A stretch of DNA of 64,000 nucleotides from Pseudomonadota bacterium (GTDB lineage: Bacteria; Pseudomonadota; Alphaproteobacteria; Rhodobacterales; Rhodobacteraceae), in the NCBI GenBank assembly GCA_963205235.1, contig CAUJIP010000116.1, positions 1 to 64,000 of the forward strand, in the 5' to 3' direction. The notes below the pieces were generated by a model. The model saw only the letters and a list, made by a program, of their open reading frames with translations, was not told the origin of the DNA and made no database searches. Every line of letters begins with the position of its first letter. The first letter of the stretch is position 1. Below are positions 37,444 through 46,418 of this stretch, in pieces. The position numbers and the translations under genes were made by a program.

Positions 37444-38337
37444 TTACTTCCAGTTGATGATCGGTTGCATCGCGGCCGCGAATTCAGCCTTTTCGGCGTC
37501 GGTCAGCGGGCCGAAGGGCATGCGGCATTCACCGACCGGGTTGCCCTGCAGTTCGCAGCCGTATTTCAGCTTCTGCACGAACTTGCCTGATTCGAGCACG
37601 TTCATAGCGGGCCAGACGGCCTGCATGATCTCTTTCGCGCGGGCGTGGTTGCCGGCGCGGAAGGCGGCGTCCATCTCGCAGACTGGTTTCGCCATGCAGT
37701 TCGCGGGGCCGCAAATCCAGCTGTCGGCGCCCCAGTGCATGAAATCCCAGGCGATGTCGTCCGAGCCCGAGACCAGTTGGATCCGCCCGGCATAGCGGGT
37801 GGAAATCCCGATGGCGCGCTGCAGGACACCCGAAGATTCCTTGATGCCGATGATGCGGGGGTTATCGGCCAAGGCGTCCAGCGCCTCATACTCGATCTCG
37901 ACCCCGTCCTTGCCGGGATAGGAGTAGAGGACGATGTTCATGTCGGTCGCGTCGATCACCGCGTTGAAATGGCGGATGATTTCGGCCTGGGTCGGTTTGG
38001 TGTAGAAGGGAACGGCCAGAAGGACGGCGTCGTAGCCCAGCTCTTTCGCGCGCTTGGTGTTCGCGATGACCCCAGCTGTCGAGGGCGCGTTGGTTCCCGC
38101 GATCAGGATTTCGCCCGGCTTGGCGAAATCCTTGACGAAGCGGAGAACCTGGTCGCGTTCATCATCGCTCATCAGGTTGTATTCGCCCGACGACCCGCAG
38201 GGCACCCAGCCCGAGACCCCCGCCGCGCGGAGGGCGGTCAGGTGCGTTTCAAAGGCTTTGAAGTCGATCTGGCCCTTCGCGTCGAACGGCGTGACGAGCG
38301 CGGGCAGCACACCTTGCAGTTTCAGCATGTCATTCAT
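37444..38337 (-). CDS. DapA-family lyase, likely pyrroline-hydroxy-carboxylate deaminase
   Basis: 297-aa TIM-barrel protein of the DHDPS/NAL family. A Schiff-base Lys is in IIGIKESSG and the conserved Tyr in LYSYPGKDG. In hydroxyproline pathways a DapA relative deaminates 1-pyrroline-4-hydroxy-2-carboxylate to 2-oxoglutarate semialdehyde; the location next to an epimerase and a D-amino-acid dehydrogenase fits. The start is chosen at ATG 38337; an in-frame ATG at 38328 is also possible. No semialdehyde dehydrogenase is seen nearby. Confidence 0.78.
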   Translation of the reverse strand: MNDMLKLQGVLPALVTPFDAKGQIDFKAFETHLTALRAAGVSGWVPCGSSGEYNLMSDDERDQVLRFVKDFAKPGEILIAGTNAPSTAGVIANTKRAKELGYDAVLLAVPFYTKPTQAEIIRHFNAVIDATDMNIVLYSYPGKDGVEIEYEALDALADNPRIIGIKESSGVLQRAIGISTRYAGRIQLVSGSDDIAWDFMHWGADSWICGPANCMAKPVCEMDAAFRAGNHARAKEIMQAVWPAMNVLESGKFVQKLKYGCELQGNPVGECRMPFGPLTDAEKAEFAAAMQPIINWK

Positions 38338-38378
38338 CCCTAGTGAGTCTTCAGGCCCCATCATGCCGACACCGAGCC

Positions 38379-38411
38379 GACACGTCAAAATTAAAATGCA
38401 GCGTGTCGACA
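38379..38411. promoter_or_regulatory. Candidate GntR operator and promoter region
   Basis: A perfect 8-bp palindrome TGTCGACA (38404-38411) is combined with a wider dyad GACACG-N17-CGTGTC (38379-38407) in the 120-bp divergent region between the DapA-like gene and the GntR gene. A CATAAT -10-like hexamer (38410-38415) overlaps it. FCD-type GntR repressors bind such short palindromes. Confidence 0.5.
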
Positions 38412-38457
38412 TAATTATTGCGATCAGCTAGGGTCTGTTCGGATGAAGGAGACGAAT

Positions 38458-39171
38458 ATGGACGTGGTTCAGGACCAAAAGCGCATCAAGGGCAGTGGCG
38501 TGAAGGTCGCATATGAGACGCTGCGGACCGAAATCCTGTCCTTGGCCCTTCCGCCCGGCGCGCTGCTGGATGAAACCACGCTTGCCGACCGCTTTGGCAT
38601 GTCACGCTCTCCGGTCCGCGAGGCGCTTATCCGGTTGGCGGGGGAAGAGCTGGTCGTCACCTTGGCGAACCGGTCTACCATTGTTGCGCCGATAGACCTG
38701 CAATCTTTCCCGAAATATGTCGAGGCGCTGGACATTGCACAGCGCATGAACACCCGGCTGGCGGCGGAACTGCGGTCAGATGCCGACCTGAAGGCCATTG
38801 CAAGACAGCAGAAGGCCTTTGTCGCGGCGGTGGCAAGCGGTAGCCAACTGGCCATGTCCGAGGCGAACCGCGCCTTTCACATGGCGATTGCCGAAGCTGG
38901 AAAGAACCCCTTCCTTGCCGCCTTCTATGACCGCCTGCTGAACCAGGGACGGCGGATGCTGCACCTTCATTTCGACTATATCGAGAAGGAACACGACGGC
39001 TATCTCTTGACGGACGAGCATGACCAGATGCTGGACGCGATCCAGGCAAAGGACGTAAACCGGGCGGATGCGCTGGCCCATGCGCATACGCGGCAGTTCC
39101 AGTCCAGCTTCGTTGAGTTCCTGAAACTTAACTACTTGCAGGGAGCCCCTGCCGTGTTGGGCGCACCGTGA
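38458..39171 (+). CDS. GntR-family regulator with FCD domain
   Basis: 237-aa regulator: N-terminal winged HTH (KVAYETLRTEILSLALPPG, recognition around FGMSRSPVREALIRL) and a C-terminal all-helical FCD effector domain, whose metal-binding His and Asp residues are plausible in the D...H pattern. It is divergent from the hydroxyproline-type operon, so it is its likely repressor. I use ATG 38458, six bases after AAGGAG, rather than ATG 38443. Confidence 0.87.
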   Translation: MDVVQDQKRIKGSGVKVAYETLRTEILSLALPPGALLDETTLADRFGMSRSPVREALIRLAGEELVVTLANRSTIVAPIDLQSFPKYVEALDIAQRMNTRLAAELRSDADLKAIARQQKAFVAAVASGSQLAMSEANRAFHMAIAEAGKNPFLAAFYDRLLNQGRRMLHLHFDYIEKEHDGYLLTDEHDQMLDAIQAKDVNRADALAHAHTRQFQSSFVEFLKLNYLQGAPAVLGAP

Positions 39172-39326
39172 AGCAACTGAAACCTTGCCTTGCCGGCCAA
39201 GATTTGCACCGACACTCACCCGGCATCACTGCTTTGTCTCTTCCGCATCGCCCTTGAAGCCACCAGGCCTGCGGCCAAACCATCGGCGGGCGGCCTGCCC
39301 GGAACGCTCTGCTCGACGGAGGATGG

Positions 39327-40346
39327 TCAGCGAAACTTGGTCGGTGAGGTCCCGAAGCGGCCGCGAAATGCCTTGGAAAAGCTGCCCCGAGAAACGAAGC
39401 CGGTTGCGACCGCAACGTCAAGCATCGACATGCTGGTTTCCGACAGAAGGTCCCGGGCCTGTTCCAACCGCAGGCCCAGATAGAAGCTTTTTGGCGTATC
39501 TCCGGTCACAGCTTTGAAGGTGCGCTCCAGATGCCGGGTTGTCTTGCCGAAGATCTCGGCGAGTTCATCCTGAGCAAGCGGGGTGGCAATGTTCGCTTGC
39601 ATCGCGGTGATGACACGGGCGATGTCCGGGTGGCGGGTGGCCATAAGCGAAGTGAACACCCGCTTCTGTGTCGTTCCGGCTTCGCGACGACGCGAATGCA
39701 GGCACATTTCGGCAACCGCGTCCGCCAGTTTCGGCCCGTGGTCCTGGGCGATCACGGCCAGCATCAGATCAACCCCCGCCTCGCCCCCGGCGCAGGAAAA
39801 GTGTCTTCGGCCCATGACATAGATCTGCTGCAAGGGTTCCATGTCAAAGAGTTCGCGGAAAGCGGCCTGATTTTCCCAGTGAACGGTCGTTGCATCGCCG
39901 CCCAACAGGCCCGCGCGTGCCAGTGTATAGGCACCCGTGCAAATCGCCCCAAGGCTGCCGCCATGCCGAGAGTGTTCGCGCAGCCAGGTCAGCGCCTTGC
40001 GGTCAGCCGCATATGTCGCATCGGTGCCCGAGCAGACGATTACGGTCGTGTCCCGACCGACAGGTTGCAGGCCTTGATCCGCCTCGACCCTGATCCCGGC
40101 CGAACTTTCGGTGGGTGCGCCGTCCAGACTGACGACGCGCCAACGGTATAGCGGGCGTTGGGTAAGCTGGTTGGCAATGCGCAGGGGATCGACTGCCGAA
40201 CTGAAGGCCAGCAGCGTAAAGCGCGGGAGCGTCAGGAAGGCAAATTCGCGCGTTTTGACCGGCCCCGCCAATGCCAGATGTGCCACTCCACGCGGGATCA
40301 CGGGCTTGGCATCGGAAAAGCTGTCCGACGGGACCTGATGCGTCAT
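39327..40346 (-). CDS. GlxA-family transcriptional regulator (DJ-1/PfpI plus AraC HTH)
   Basis: 339-aa regulator: N-terminal DJ-1/PfpI-like sensor domain (about residues 30-200, SLGAICTGAYTLARAG) and C-terminal AraC-type double HTH (about residues 230-335, ending GFVSRGSFSKAFRGRFGTSP). Such GATase-1-like AraC proteins often control betaine, carnitine, arginine or sarcosine use. It overlaps the small ORF at 40343 by ATGA and lies downstream of the ABC importer genes, so it probably regulates that locus. Confidence 0.86.
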   Translation of the reverse strand: MTHQVPSDSFSDAKPVIPRGVAHLALAGPVKTREFAFLTLPRFTLLAFSSAVDPLRIANQLTQRPLYRWRVVSLDGAPTESSAGIRVEADQGLQPVGRDTTVIVCSGTDATYAADRKALTWLREHSRHGGSLGAICTGAYTLARAGLLGGDATTVHWENQAAFRELFDMEPLQQIYVMGRRHFSCAGGEAGVDLMLAVIAQDHGPKLADAVAEMCLHSRRREAGTTQKRVFTSLMATRHPDIARVITAMQANIATPLAQDELAEIFGKTTRHLERTFKAVTGDTPKSFYLGLRLEQARDLLSETSMSMLDVAVATGFVSRGSFSKAFRGRFGTSPTKFR

Positions 40347-40471
40347 CGTATCGCCCTTGAAATCCGGCTGAACAACCGTCTGAAGACCCCGCGCAGGGGT
40401 ACGCCGCGCAGTGGGACTGCATCAATCTGGCTTTGGCTCAGCCCACCGGCACCGATCAGGACATGGCTCAT
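40343..40471 (-). CDS. Small arginine-rich ORF coupled to the GlxA-type gene
   Basis: 42-aa ORF with AAGGAG nine bases before its ATG at 40471. Its stop overlaps the ATG of the GlxA-type gene (ATGA, 40343-40346). The product is hydrophobic at first (SHVLIGAGG), contains a tandem PLRGV-PLRGV, and ends RRLFSRISRAIR, which could be an amphipathic helix. No family is recognised. It could be a leader peptide controlling translation of the regulator or a small protein in its own right. Confidence 0.45.
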   Translation of the reverse strand: MSHVLIGAGGLSQSQIDAVPLRGVPLRGVFRRLFSRISRAIR

Positions 40472-40547
40472 CCGGATGCTCTCCTTGGTGTTTTCCGCCG
40501 CCAGAGGCGCAAGGCGACAACAGAAGAAATGCGCGGACATTGGCGGG

Positions 40548-41639
40548 TCAGGCTTCTGCGACGATGTGACTGTCTTCGGGTTTCCACCAGGCGAAAAGCT
40601 CTTGTCCGATTTCCAGGGACAGGTCAGCCAGTTCGTCGTGGCCTTTCTGAACGCGGATTTCCTGGCCCTGCCTGGTCTCAAGGTAAAGCGTCGCCGTGGC
40701 CCCAACGAATTCTTCCCCGATCACGCGCACCGGGACTGCGTTCGCCGAGGGTTCGGGGCGAGAGGTGCTAAGATGGGTCTTGGTGTCCAGCACCGTGACT
40801 GTTGCGGTTGAACCCGCCGGCAGTGCGACCGCGTCCTTCGCCAGTCTGAGCTTGCCCGCTGGCGTGTCCAAGTCCTGGCCCCCGGCGGCCGAGGCCGAGA
40901 CCTTGCCGCTGAAAAGGTTGGATGAGCCAAGGAAATCAGCCACGAACCGGGTGCGCGGGGTGCGATAGATTTCTTGCGGGGTGCCGATCTGTTCGATGAC
41001 GCCCCGGCTCATGATCACCACGCGGTCGGCCATGGAAAAGGCCTCGGACTGGCTGTGGGTGACGTAGACGAAGGTGATGCCGGTTTCGCGTTGCAGGTTC
41101 TTCAGCACCGACTGCATCCGCACTTTCAGCGCAGCATCCAGCGCCGACAGGGGTTCGTCGAGGAGGAGGATTTCGGGTTCGACCACCAGCGACCGGGCAA
41201 GCGCCACGCGCTGGCGCTGACCGCCCGAAAGCTGGCTGATGTTGCGTTCCGAAAACTCGCTGATCTGCATCCGGTCCAGCCAGTGTTCGGCACGTTTGCG
41301 GCGTTCGGCCTTGCCCACGCCACGCATCTTCAGCGCAAATTCCACGTTTTCGCGGACGTTCAGGAACGGGAAGAGCGCAAGGCTTTGCCAGACCATGGGC
41401 GTGTCGCGGCTCCAGGTCGGGAGGTTGTTGATCGGCTTTCCCGACAGGCGGATCACGCCTTCGGTCGGCGCCTCAAGCCCTGCCAGCATCCGCAGGGTCG
41501 TGGTCTTGCCGCAGCCGGACGAGCCCATGATCGCCAGGAACTCGCCCTTCTTGATCTCGAAATCCAGCTTCTGGACGGCGACAAAGCCGCCAAAGCGTTT
41601 CACCACGCCTTCGAAGGAAACCAGTGTGTCGCGGCTCAT
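40548..41639 (-). CDS. ABC importer ATPase (polyamine/opine type, PotA-like)
   Basis: 363-aa ATPase with Walker A GSSGCGKTT, signature LSGGQRQRVALARS, Walker B ILLLDEPLSALD, and a C-terminal TOBE domain. Together with the two permeases and a binding protein it forms a spermidine/putrescine-type importer. The substrate is not known; gene context with creatininase and creatinase suggests creatinine, creatine or another guanidino compound. ATG 41639 begins the conserved N-terminus. Confidence 0.9.
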   Translation of the reverse strand: MSRDTLVSFEGVVKRFGGFVAVQKLDFEIKKGEFLAIMGSSGCGKTTTLRMLAGLEAPTEGVIRLSGKPINNLPTWSRDTPMVWQSLALFPFLNVRENVEFALKMRGVGKAERRKRAEHWLDRMQISEFSERNISQLSGGQRQRVALARSLVVEPEILLLDEPLSALDAALKVRMQSVLKNLQRETGITFVYVTHSQSEAFSMADRVVIMSRGVIEQIGTPQEIYRTPRTRFVADFLGSSNLFSGKVSASAAGGQDLDTPAGKLRLAKDAVALPAGSTATVTVLDTKTHLSTSRPEPSANAVPVRVIGEEFVGATATLYLETRQGQEIRVQKGHDELADLSLEIGQELFAWWKPEDSHIVAEA

Positions 41640-41643
41640 GGGG

Positions 41644-42462
41644 TTACTCCTTGGCGGGCTTGGCGCTGCGACCGGACAGCAGAAGCTGCGCAAGGATCAC
41701 AAGCGTCATGGAGAGGATGAAGACAAAGGTGCCGATGGCGTTGATCCGGGGGCTGACCTGACCTTGCAGGAAGCCAAGGACCTTGACCGGCAGGGTTTCG
41801 TTCAGGCCCGACACGAACCAGGCCACGGCGAATTCGTCGAAGCTGACCGCCATCGTGATGAACAAGGCACCAAAGATCGCGGGGGCGCAGAAGGGCACGA
41901 TCACATGCCGCATCGCCTTCCATTCCGAGGCGCCAAGGTTCCAGGCGGCGGGTTCCAGCGCGGGGTCCATCTGGCTTAGGCGCAGGCGGATGATCGCCAT
42001 GGCGAAGGGCGCGCAGACGACGACATGGCTGATGATGACCGACAGCGCATTGCCCGACAGGTTGATGCGCGACAGGTAGGCGAGCATCGCAAGGCCAAGG
42101 ATGATGACCGGGATCGTCGGCGGCAGCAACGCAAGCGCCATGTAGACCTGTTTGCCCGCGAACTTGTAGCGGTAGTCGGTATAGGCCGCGCCGAAGCCGA
42201 GCGCGGTCGAGACGACGCCGACGATCACGCCGACGATCAGCGTGTTCCGGGCACCTTCCCAGACCAGCGGATCGGTCGCTACGGCGCGATACCAGTCCAG
42301 CGTCGCCTCTCCCAGCGGGATCGAGGGGAAGCGGTCGGAGTTGAAGCTGAAGACAAAGCTTGCCGCGATGGGGGCGAAGACGAAGGCATAGGCAAGGACG
42401 ATGTACAGGATCAGCGCCCAGTCGACCGCCCGGTTGCGATTCAGATCTGCAGACCCGCTCAT
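41644..42462 (-). CDS. ABC importer permease (PotC-like)
   Basis: 272-aa permease with six helices and EAA-loop motif EPAAWNLGASEWKAMRHVIVP. It overlaps the upstream permease gene by ATGA (start 42462). A long shadow frame continues upstream, but only the part from MSGSADLN is real. It belongs to the polyamine-type importer. Confidence 0.88.
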   Translation of the reverse strand: MSGSADLNRNRAVDWALILYIVLAYAFVFAPIAASFVFSFNSDRFPSIPLGEATLDWYRAVATDPLVWEGARNTLIVGVIVGVVSTALGFGAAYTDYRYKFAGKQVYMALALLPPTIPVIILGLAMLAYLSRINLSGNALSVIISHVVVCAPFAMAIIRLRLSQMDPALEPAAWNLGASEWKAMRHVIVPFCAPAIFGALFITMAVSFDEFAVAWFVSGLNETLPVKVLGFLQGQVSPRINAIGTFVFILSMTLVILAQLLLSGRSAKPAKE

Positions 42463-43304
42463 TTCGTTTTTCCCTTGTAGGCGAATTTCACAGCGGCGAA
42501 GGCGACGATCATCAGCGTGCCGATCATGGTCAGCGCGATGACGGCCGCGCGGGGCCATTGCTGGCCGGATTTCGTGGTGTCGGTGATCAGGATGGACAGC
42601 GTTGTCGGTTCGCCTCCGCCCAGGTAGACCGGGCTGACGAAGTCGCCGAACGAGAGGATGAAGCAGAACAGCCCCGCGATGACGAGGCCGGTGCGGGCCG
42701 AGGGGATGACGACGGCAAAGACCGTCCGCAGACGGCCGCAGCGCAGGTTGTGCGCTGCCTCTATCAGGGTGCGGTCGATGAAGACCAGACTGAAGAGTTG
42801 CAGCAGGACGACCAGCGGGAAGGCCAGCGTCAGATAGCCGACCATCGTGGCGCCCACGGTGTTCAGCATCTGGTAGGGGCCAAGTCCGATCCAGCCGAGA
42901 ATGACGTTGATGATGCCGTTGTCGGACAGGAATATCTGCCAGGAATAGACCCGGACCAGGTAGCTGGTGAAGAAGGGGATCACCATCAGGAAGACCGCCC
43001 AGCGGCGGGCGGTGTCCGACAGCTTGAAAGCGATGGCATAGGCGGCGGGGAAGGCGAGGACGCTGGTCAGGATCGCGGCCACCGCCGCCATTGCCAGCGT
43101 CGTGCCATAGGCCTGCCAGAACACGGCCCGGCCATACATCGTGGTCCAGTTCACCGTGTCGAAATCCGGGCTCATCACGAAGTTCTTGACGGTCCAGAAC
43201 GACAGCGCGACAAGGAACAGAAGCGGGAAGACGAAGAACAGGACCTGCCAGACCAGAAGCGGCAGCGAGAAGGTCAGACCATACAGGGAAATCGGACGTC
43301 GCAT
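42459..43304 (-). CDS. ABC importer permease (PotB-like)
   Basis: 281-aa inner-membrane permease with hydrophobic segments and EAA-type loop EAAHNLRCGRLRTVFAVVIPSA. ATG 43304 is chosen because it begins MRRPISLYGLT, the normal N-terminus; the in-frame extension to 43364 runs through the intercistronic hairpin. It pairs with the PotC-like permease. Confidence 0.88.
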   Translation of the reverse strand: MRRPISLYGLTFSLPLLVWQVLFFVFPLLFLVALSFWTVKNFVMSPDFDTVNWTTMYGRAVFWQAYGTTLAMAAVAAILTSVLAFPAAYAIAFKLSDTARRWAVFLMVIPFFTSYLVRVYSWQIFLSDNGIINVILGWIGLGPYQMLNTVGATMVGYLTLAFPLVVLLQLFSLVFIDRTLIEAAHNLRCGRLRTVFAVVIPSARTGLVIAGLFCFILSFGDFVSPVYLGGGEPTTLSILITDTTKSGQQWPRAAVIALTMIGTLMIVAFAAVKFAYKGKTK

Positions 43305-43331
43305 CGGGGGCCGCACTCCGGTGTTTGGGGC

Positions 43332-43362
43332 GCGGGCCGGCAGGGGAGCTCTGCCAGCCCGC
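43332..43362 (-). promoter_or_regulatory. Intercistronic hairpin between binding protein and permease
   Basis: A stem with GCGGGC/GCCCGC (43332-43337 with 43357-43362) and inner GCAG/CTGC separated by a 2-nt mismatch, loop GGGAGCT. No T-tract follows. Likely an mRNA-stabilising or processing hairpin that favours high expression of the binding protein. Confidence 0.5.
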
Positions 43363-43384
43363 AATACCTGGGGAATAAGCGCGA

Positions 43385-44506
43385 TCAGGCGCCCTTGTAT
43401 TCCGACCAGAAGTCGTTCCAGGTCTCAAGGTCCTGCTGGATCGGCCACTGGCGATACTGGATACGGCCCGACCGGATCAGGTCCATCGCGTTGCCCGCGT
43501 CCTTGGTCATGCCCTGACGCTTGGCTTCATCCGGGTTTTCGGCCTGCAGCACTTCCCAGCCCTTGGCGTTCGGGACAATTGCCGGGTAGGCGGCCATCTG
43601 GGCCGACTTGGCCTGACCCTTGGCCGAGGTGATGTACTGGATCCACTTCTTCGCCAAGTCCGCCTTGGCCGACCCTTTGCCGATCGAGAAGCATTCCGAC
43701 CATTGCAGACCGCCCTGTTCCGGGATGACCGACTTCACCTTGGCGCCAGACTTTTCCAGCACCCCGGTGATCCAGTCGCCGATCCCGCAGAAGGCCAGCA
43801 TCTGACCGTCGTTCAAGGACGAGAAGGTGCCACCATAGTCGAAGAACCCGCCGATCTGGCTGCGCAGGGACATGGTTTTTTCCTGCACGGCGGCCCAGGC
43901 GGCTTCGTCGATGTCATAGGGGGCGGCGTTGCCAGAGAGCAGGCTGAGCTGGCCAAGGTTCGGCAGGTGCCAGTCGAAATGCCCGACCTTGCCGGTCAGT
44001 TTCGGGTCCCAGAAGACGTTGTAGTTCGCGGCTTCCGCCTCGGTCAGGGCATCGGTGTTGTAGGCGACGCCCAAAAAGCCGAAGCGGGTGACCAGCGAGA
44101 ACAGCTTGCCATCGGCCCAGTTGCCGGGGAACTGCTGGAATTCCGGGAAATATTCGTCCAGCGCATAGTCGGCCGGGTCCAGTTCCTCGACATAGCCCGC
44201 CGCGTTCAGGGCCTGGACGTATTCTGCGTCCGACAAGATCACGTCAAAGGTGCCGGGGGGCGATTGCGAGATCAGGCCCAGCATGTTGTCGCCGCCGGTA
44301 TAGTATTTCGGGATGAACTTGACGTTGTTCTCGGCCTCGAACTCGGCAACCATATCGGGCTCGGCATGGCCATACCAGGCCAGCATGGTCAGCTCTGTCG
44401 CCTGCGCAAAGGCGCGGCGCGACAGCATCGGGGTCGCAAGGGCCGCCGCGCCCGTCGCCAGAAGCGAACGGCGGGTCAGACCCAGCGGAGAAGACATCGT
44501 TGCCAT
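43385..44506 (-). CDS. ABC importer binding protein (PotD-like, Tat-exported)
   Basis: 373-aa periplasmic protein of the spermidine/putrescine-binding family. The N-terminus has a twin-arginine signal (TRRSLLATGAAAL, residues 11-23) ending near ARRAFAQA, so Tat export is likely. The remaining sequence is the extracellular solute-binding family-1/PotD fold. It is first gene of the importer operon. The ligand is not predictable from sequence; creatine-like compounds are suggested by the neighbours. Confidence 0.86.
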   Translation of the reverse strand: MATMSSPLGLTRRSLLATGAAALATPMLSRRAFAQATELTMLAWYGHAEPDMVAEFEAENNVKFIPKYYTGGDNMLGLISQSPPGTFDVILSDAEYVQALNAAGYVEELDPADYALDEYFPEFQQFPGNWADGKLFSLVTRFGFLGVAYNTDALTEAEAANYNVFWDPKLTGKVGHFDWHLPNLGQLSLLSGNAAPYDIDEAAWAAVQEKTMSLRSQIGGFFDYGGTFSSLNDGQMLAFCGIGDWITGVLEKSGAKVKSVIPEQGGLQWSECFSIGKGSAKADLAKKWIQYITSAKGQAKSAQMAAYPAIVPNAKGWEVLQAENPDEAKRQGMTKDAGNAMDLIRSGRIQYRQWPIQQDLETWNDFWSEYKGA

Positions 44507-44626
44507 GTTTAAGTCCTGTCCTGTTGTGAAAAGCTTGTCGTGTCACGTTAGGAGATCGGGATCACCTGACAAAATGCGTTCTTGAAATCCGTTGATAAGC
44601 ATCCGTTATGCATCGACGGTTCTCTA

Positions 44627-45520
44627 TCAGTTTCGCAGCGGGGTGACGCCGGACCCCACGCTCTCCAGCGCCGCGACCAGATCGCTGACCAATTGCAGAC
44701 CGGCCACCGACAGGCGCGGGTGCTTGTAAAACATGCCCACGCGCAAGGGTTCCAGCTTGGGAAAGCCCTCATCTTCCGTCAATTGCCGCATGCCCGGTTG
44801 CAGTGTTGCCTTGGTCAACGCCGTGACGCACAGCCCGTTCTGGACTGCGTTCTGCAGGCCCGAAATCCCCGGACCGGTATAGACGATCCGCCAGCGCCGG
44901 GCGGTGCCGTCCAGCGCTTCGATCATCCGTGACCGGTAGTCGCAGCCTTCAAGATGCGCACCAAGCGGCACCGGGCGGTCATCGGCCAGCTTGAACGAAT
45001 CGGCAGCGACCCAGATCGGCTGTTCGACCCAGGCGCGCGACAGATAGGGCATCCGCTGCACGGGCATCGTGGCAACGATGATGTCCAGACTATCCGATCG
45101 CAGTTGCTGGTGAAGTTCACGGCTGAGGTCGCAGTGGATCTCCATTTCCACATCCGGGTGGCTTTGCAGAAACCCGGTCAGTGACCCTTGCAGAAAGGCC
45201 ACGGCATAATCGGTCGGCAGCCCGATCCGCAGCACGCCGTTCACATCCGAGCGGTGGAAATAGCGCACGGCCTCGTCGTTGATCCGCACCATTTCGCGGG
45301 CATAGCTTAGCAGGGCCTCGCCCGCCGGGGTGGGCTGGATCGACCGGCCTTCCTGCGACAGGAGCGGCGCGCGGATCAGGTCCTCCAGCCGCCGGATCTG
45401 CAGGCTGATCGCGGGCTGGCTGCGGCCCAGAACCGCCCCGGCCTTGGAATGCCCGCCCAGTTCCACGACCGAGATGAAGGTGCGCAGCAGGTCGGTCGGA
45501 AGGTTCGTGATCAAGGCCAT
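44627..45520 (-). CDS. LysR-family regulator near the creatininase gene
   Basis: 297-aa LysR-type regulator: N-terminal HTH (LLRTFISVVELGGHSKAGAVLGRSQPAISLQIRRLE) and a ligand-binding domain. It is divergent from creatininase by 97 bp, so it probably regulates creatininase and perhaps the importer operon that lies 120 bp downstream on its own strand. The effector is unknown. Confidence 0.87.
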   Translation of the reverse strand: MALITNLPTDLLRTFISVVELGGHSKAGAVLGRSQPAISLQIRRLEDLIRAPLLSQEGRSIQPTPAGEALLSYAREMVRINDEAVRYFHRSDVNGVLRIGLPTDYAVAFLQGSLTGFLQSHPDVEMEIHCDLSRELHQQLRSDSLDIIVATMPVQRMPYLSRAWVEQPIWVAADSFKLADDRPVPLGAHLEGCDYRSRMIEALDGTARRWRIVYTGPGISGLQNAVQNGLCVTALTKATLQPGMRQLTEDEGFPKLEPLRVGMFYKHPRLSVAGLQLVSDLVAALESVGSGVTPLRN

Positions 45521-45617
45521 GGATTTGCCCTATCAATGGAAGCATTGCTACAATCTATTTTTCTTATGCATCCAAAGCAACCTACTCTTTCAGCATCCTC
45601 ATTCCCTATGGGCCATC

Positions 45618-46394
45618 ATGAAACACACCACTGCCTTTGCCACCGAACTGACCTGGCCCGACTATCACGCCGCCGTCCGCGACGGGCAAACGCCGATCCT
45701 CATTCCCATCGGGTCGATGGAACAGCACGGCCACCACATGCCGCTTCATGTCGACGTGCTTTTGCCGACAGAATTCGCCCGCCGTGTCGCGCTGGAAACC
45801 GGGGCCCTGGTCGCGCCGCCGTTCACCTATGGCTATAAGTCGCACCAGAAATCAGGCGGGGGAAACCATCTGCCCGGCACAACCAGCCTGGACGGCGCGA
45901 CGCTTGTCGCCTCGCTGAAGGACGTGGTGAAAAGCTTTGCGATGCAGGGCGTGCGCAAAATCTGTCTGGTGAACGGGCATTTCGAGAATTCCTGGTTCAT
46001 CGTCGAAGCCATCGACCTTGCCCTGCGCGAGTTGCGCTGGGACGGGATCACCGACCTGAAGGTTGTCGTGTTGTCCTACTGGGATTTCGTCCACAAGGAG
46101 GCGATTGCGCAGTTGTATCCGGGCGGTTTTCCCGGCTGGGACGTGGAACATGGCGGGGTGCTGGAAACCTCGCTTATGCTGGCGCTGCATCCGCATCTGG
46201 TGCACCTTGACCGCGCTGTCGACCACCCGGCGGCCACGTTTCCGCCCTATGATGTCTATCCGGTCAAGCCGGAATGGACACCCTGCTCCGGCACGCTGTC
46301 CTCTCCAAAGGAGGCGTCGGTGGAAAAGGGTCATATCCTGTTGCAGGTTTGCACCGAAGGCATCGTCGGCGCGCTGCGGGCCGAGTTCGGCTGA
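45618..46394 (+). CDS. Creatininase (creatinine amidohydrolase)
   Basis: 258-aa enzyme converting creatinine to creatine. The binuclear metal site of the family is visible: Glu35 and His37 in SMEQHGHH, Asp46 in HVDVLL, and His121 with Glu123 in NGHFEN. The length agrees with the Pseudomonas enzyme. Creatininase-family proteins include mycofactocin and other amidohydrolases, but the creatinase neighbour supports this function. ATG 45618 is used rather than the longer frame because it begins the fold. Confidence 0.85.
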   Translation: MKHTTAFATELTWPDYHAAVRDGQTPILIPIGSMEQHGHHMPLHVDVLLPTEFARRVALETGALVAPPFTYGYKSHQKSGGGNHLPGTTSLDGATLVASLKDVVKSFAMQGVRKICLVNGHFENSWFIVEAIDLALRELRWDGITDLKVVVLSYWDFVHKEAIAQLYPGGFPGWDVEHGGVLETSLMLALHPHLVHLDRAVDHPAATFPPYDVYPVKPEWTPCSGTLSSPKEASVEKGHILLQVCTEGIVGALRAEFG

Positions 46395-46418
46395 ATTTTC
46401 CCTCTCCCTGTCTGACTA

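Noticed and set aside
40391-40408. Short GC-rich dyad ACCCCGCGCAGGGGT within the small ORF
   Set aside because: It lies inside the coding frame and has no T-tract, so it was not called a terminator.
41644-43428. 594-codon minus-strand frame reading as one protein
   Set aside because: Only the part from 42462 is the PotC-like permease; the first part overlaps the PotB-like gene in another frame and has no domain.
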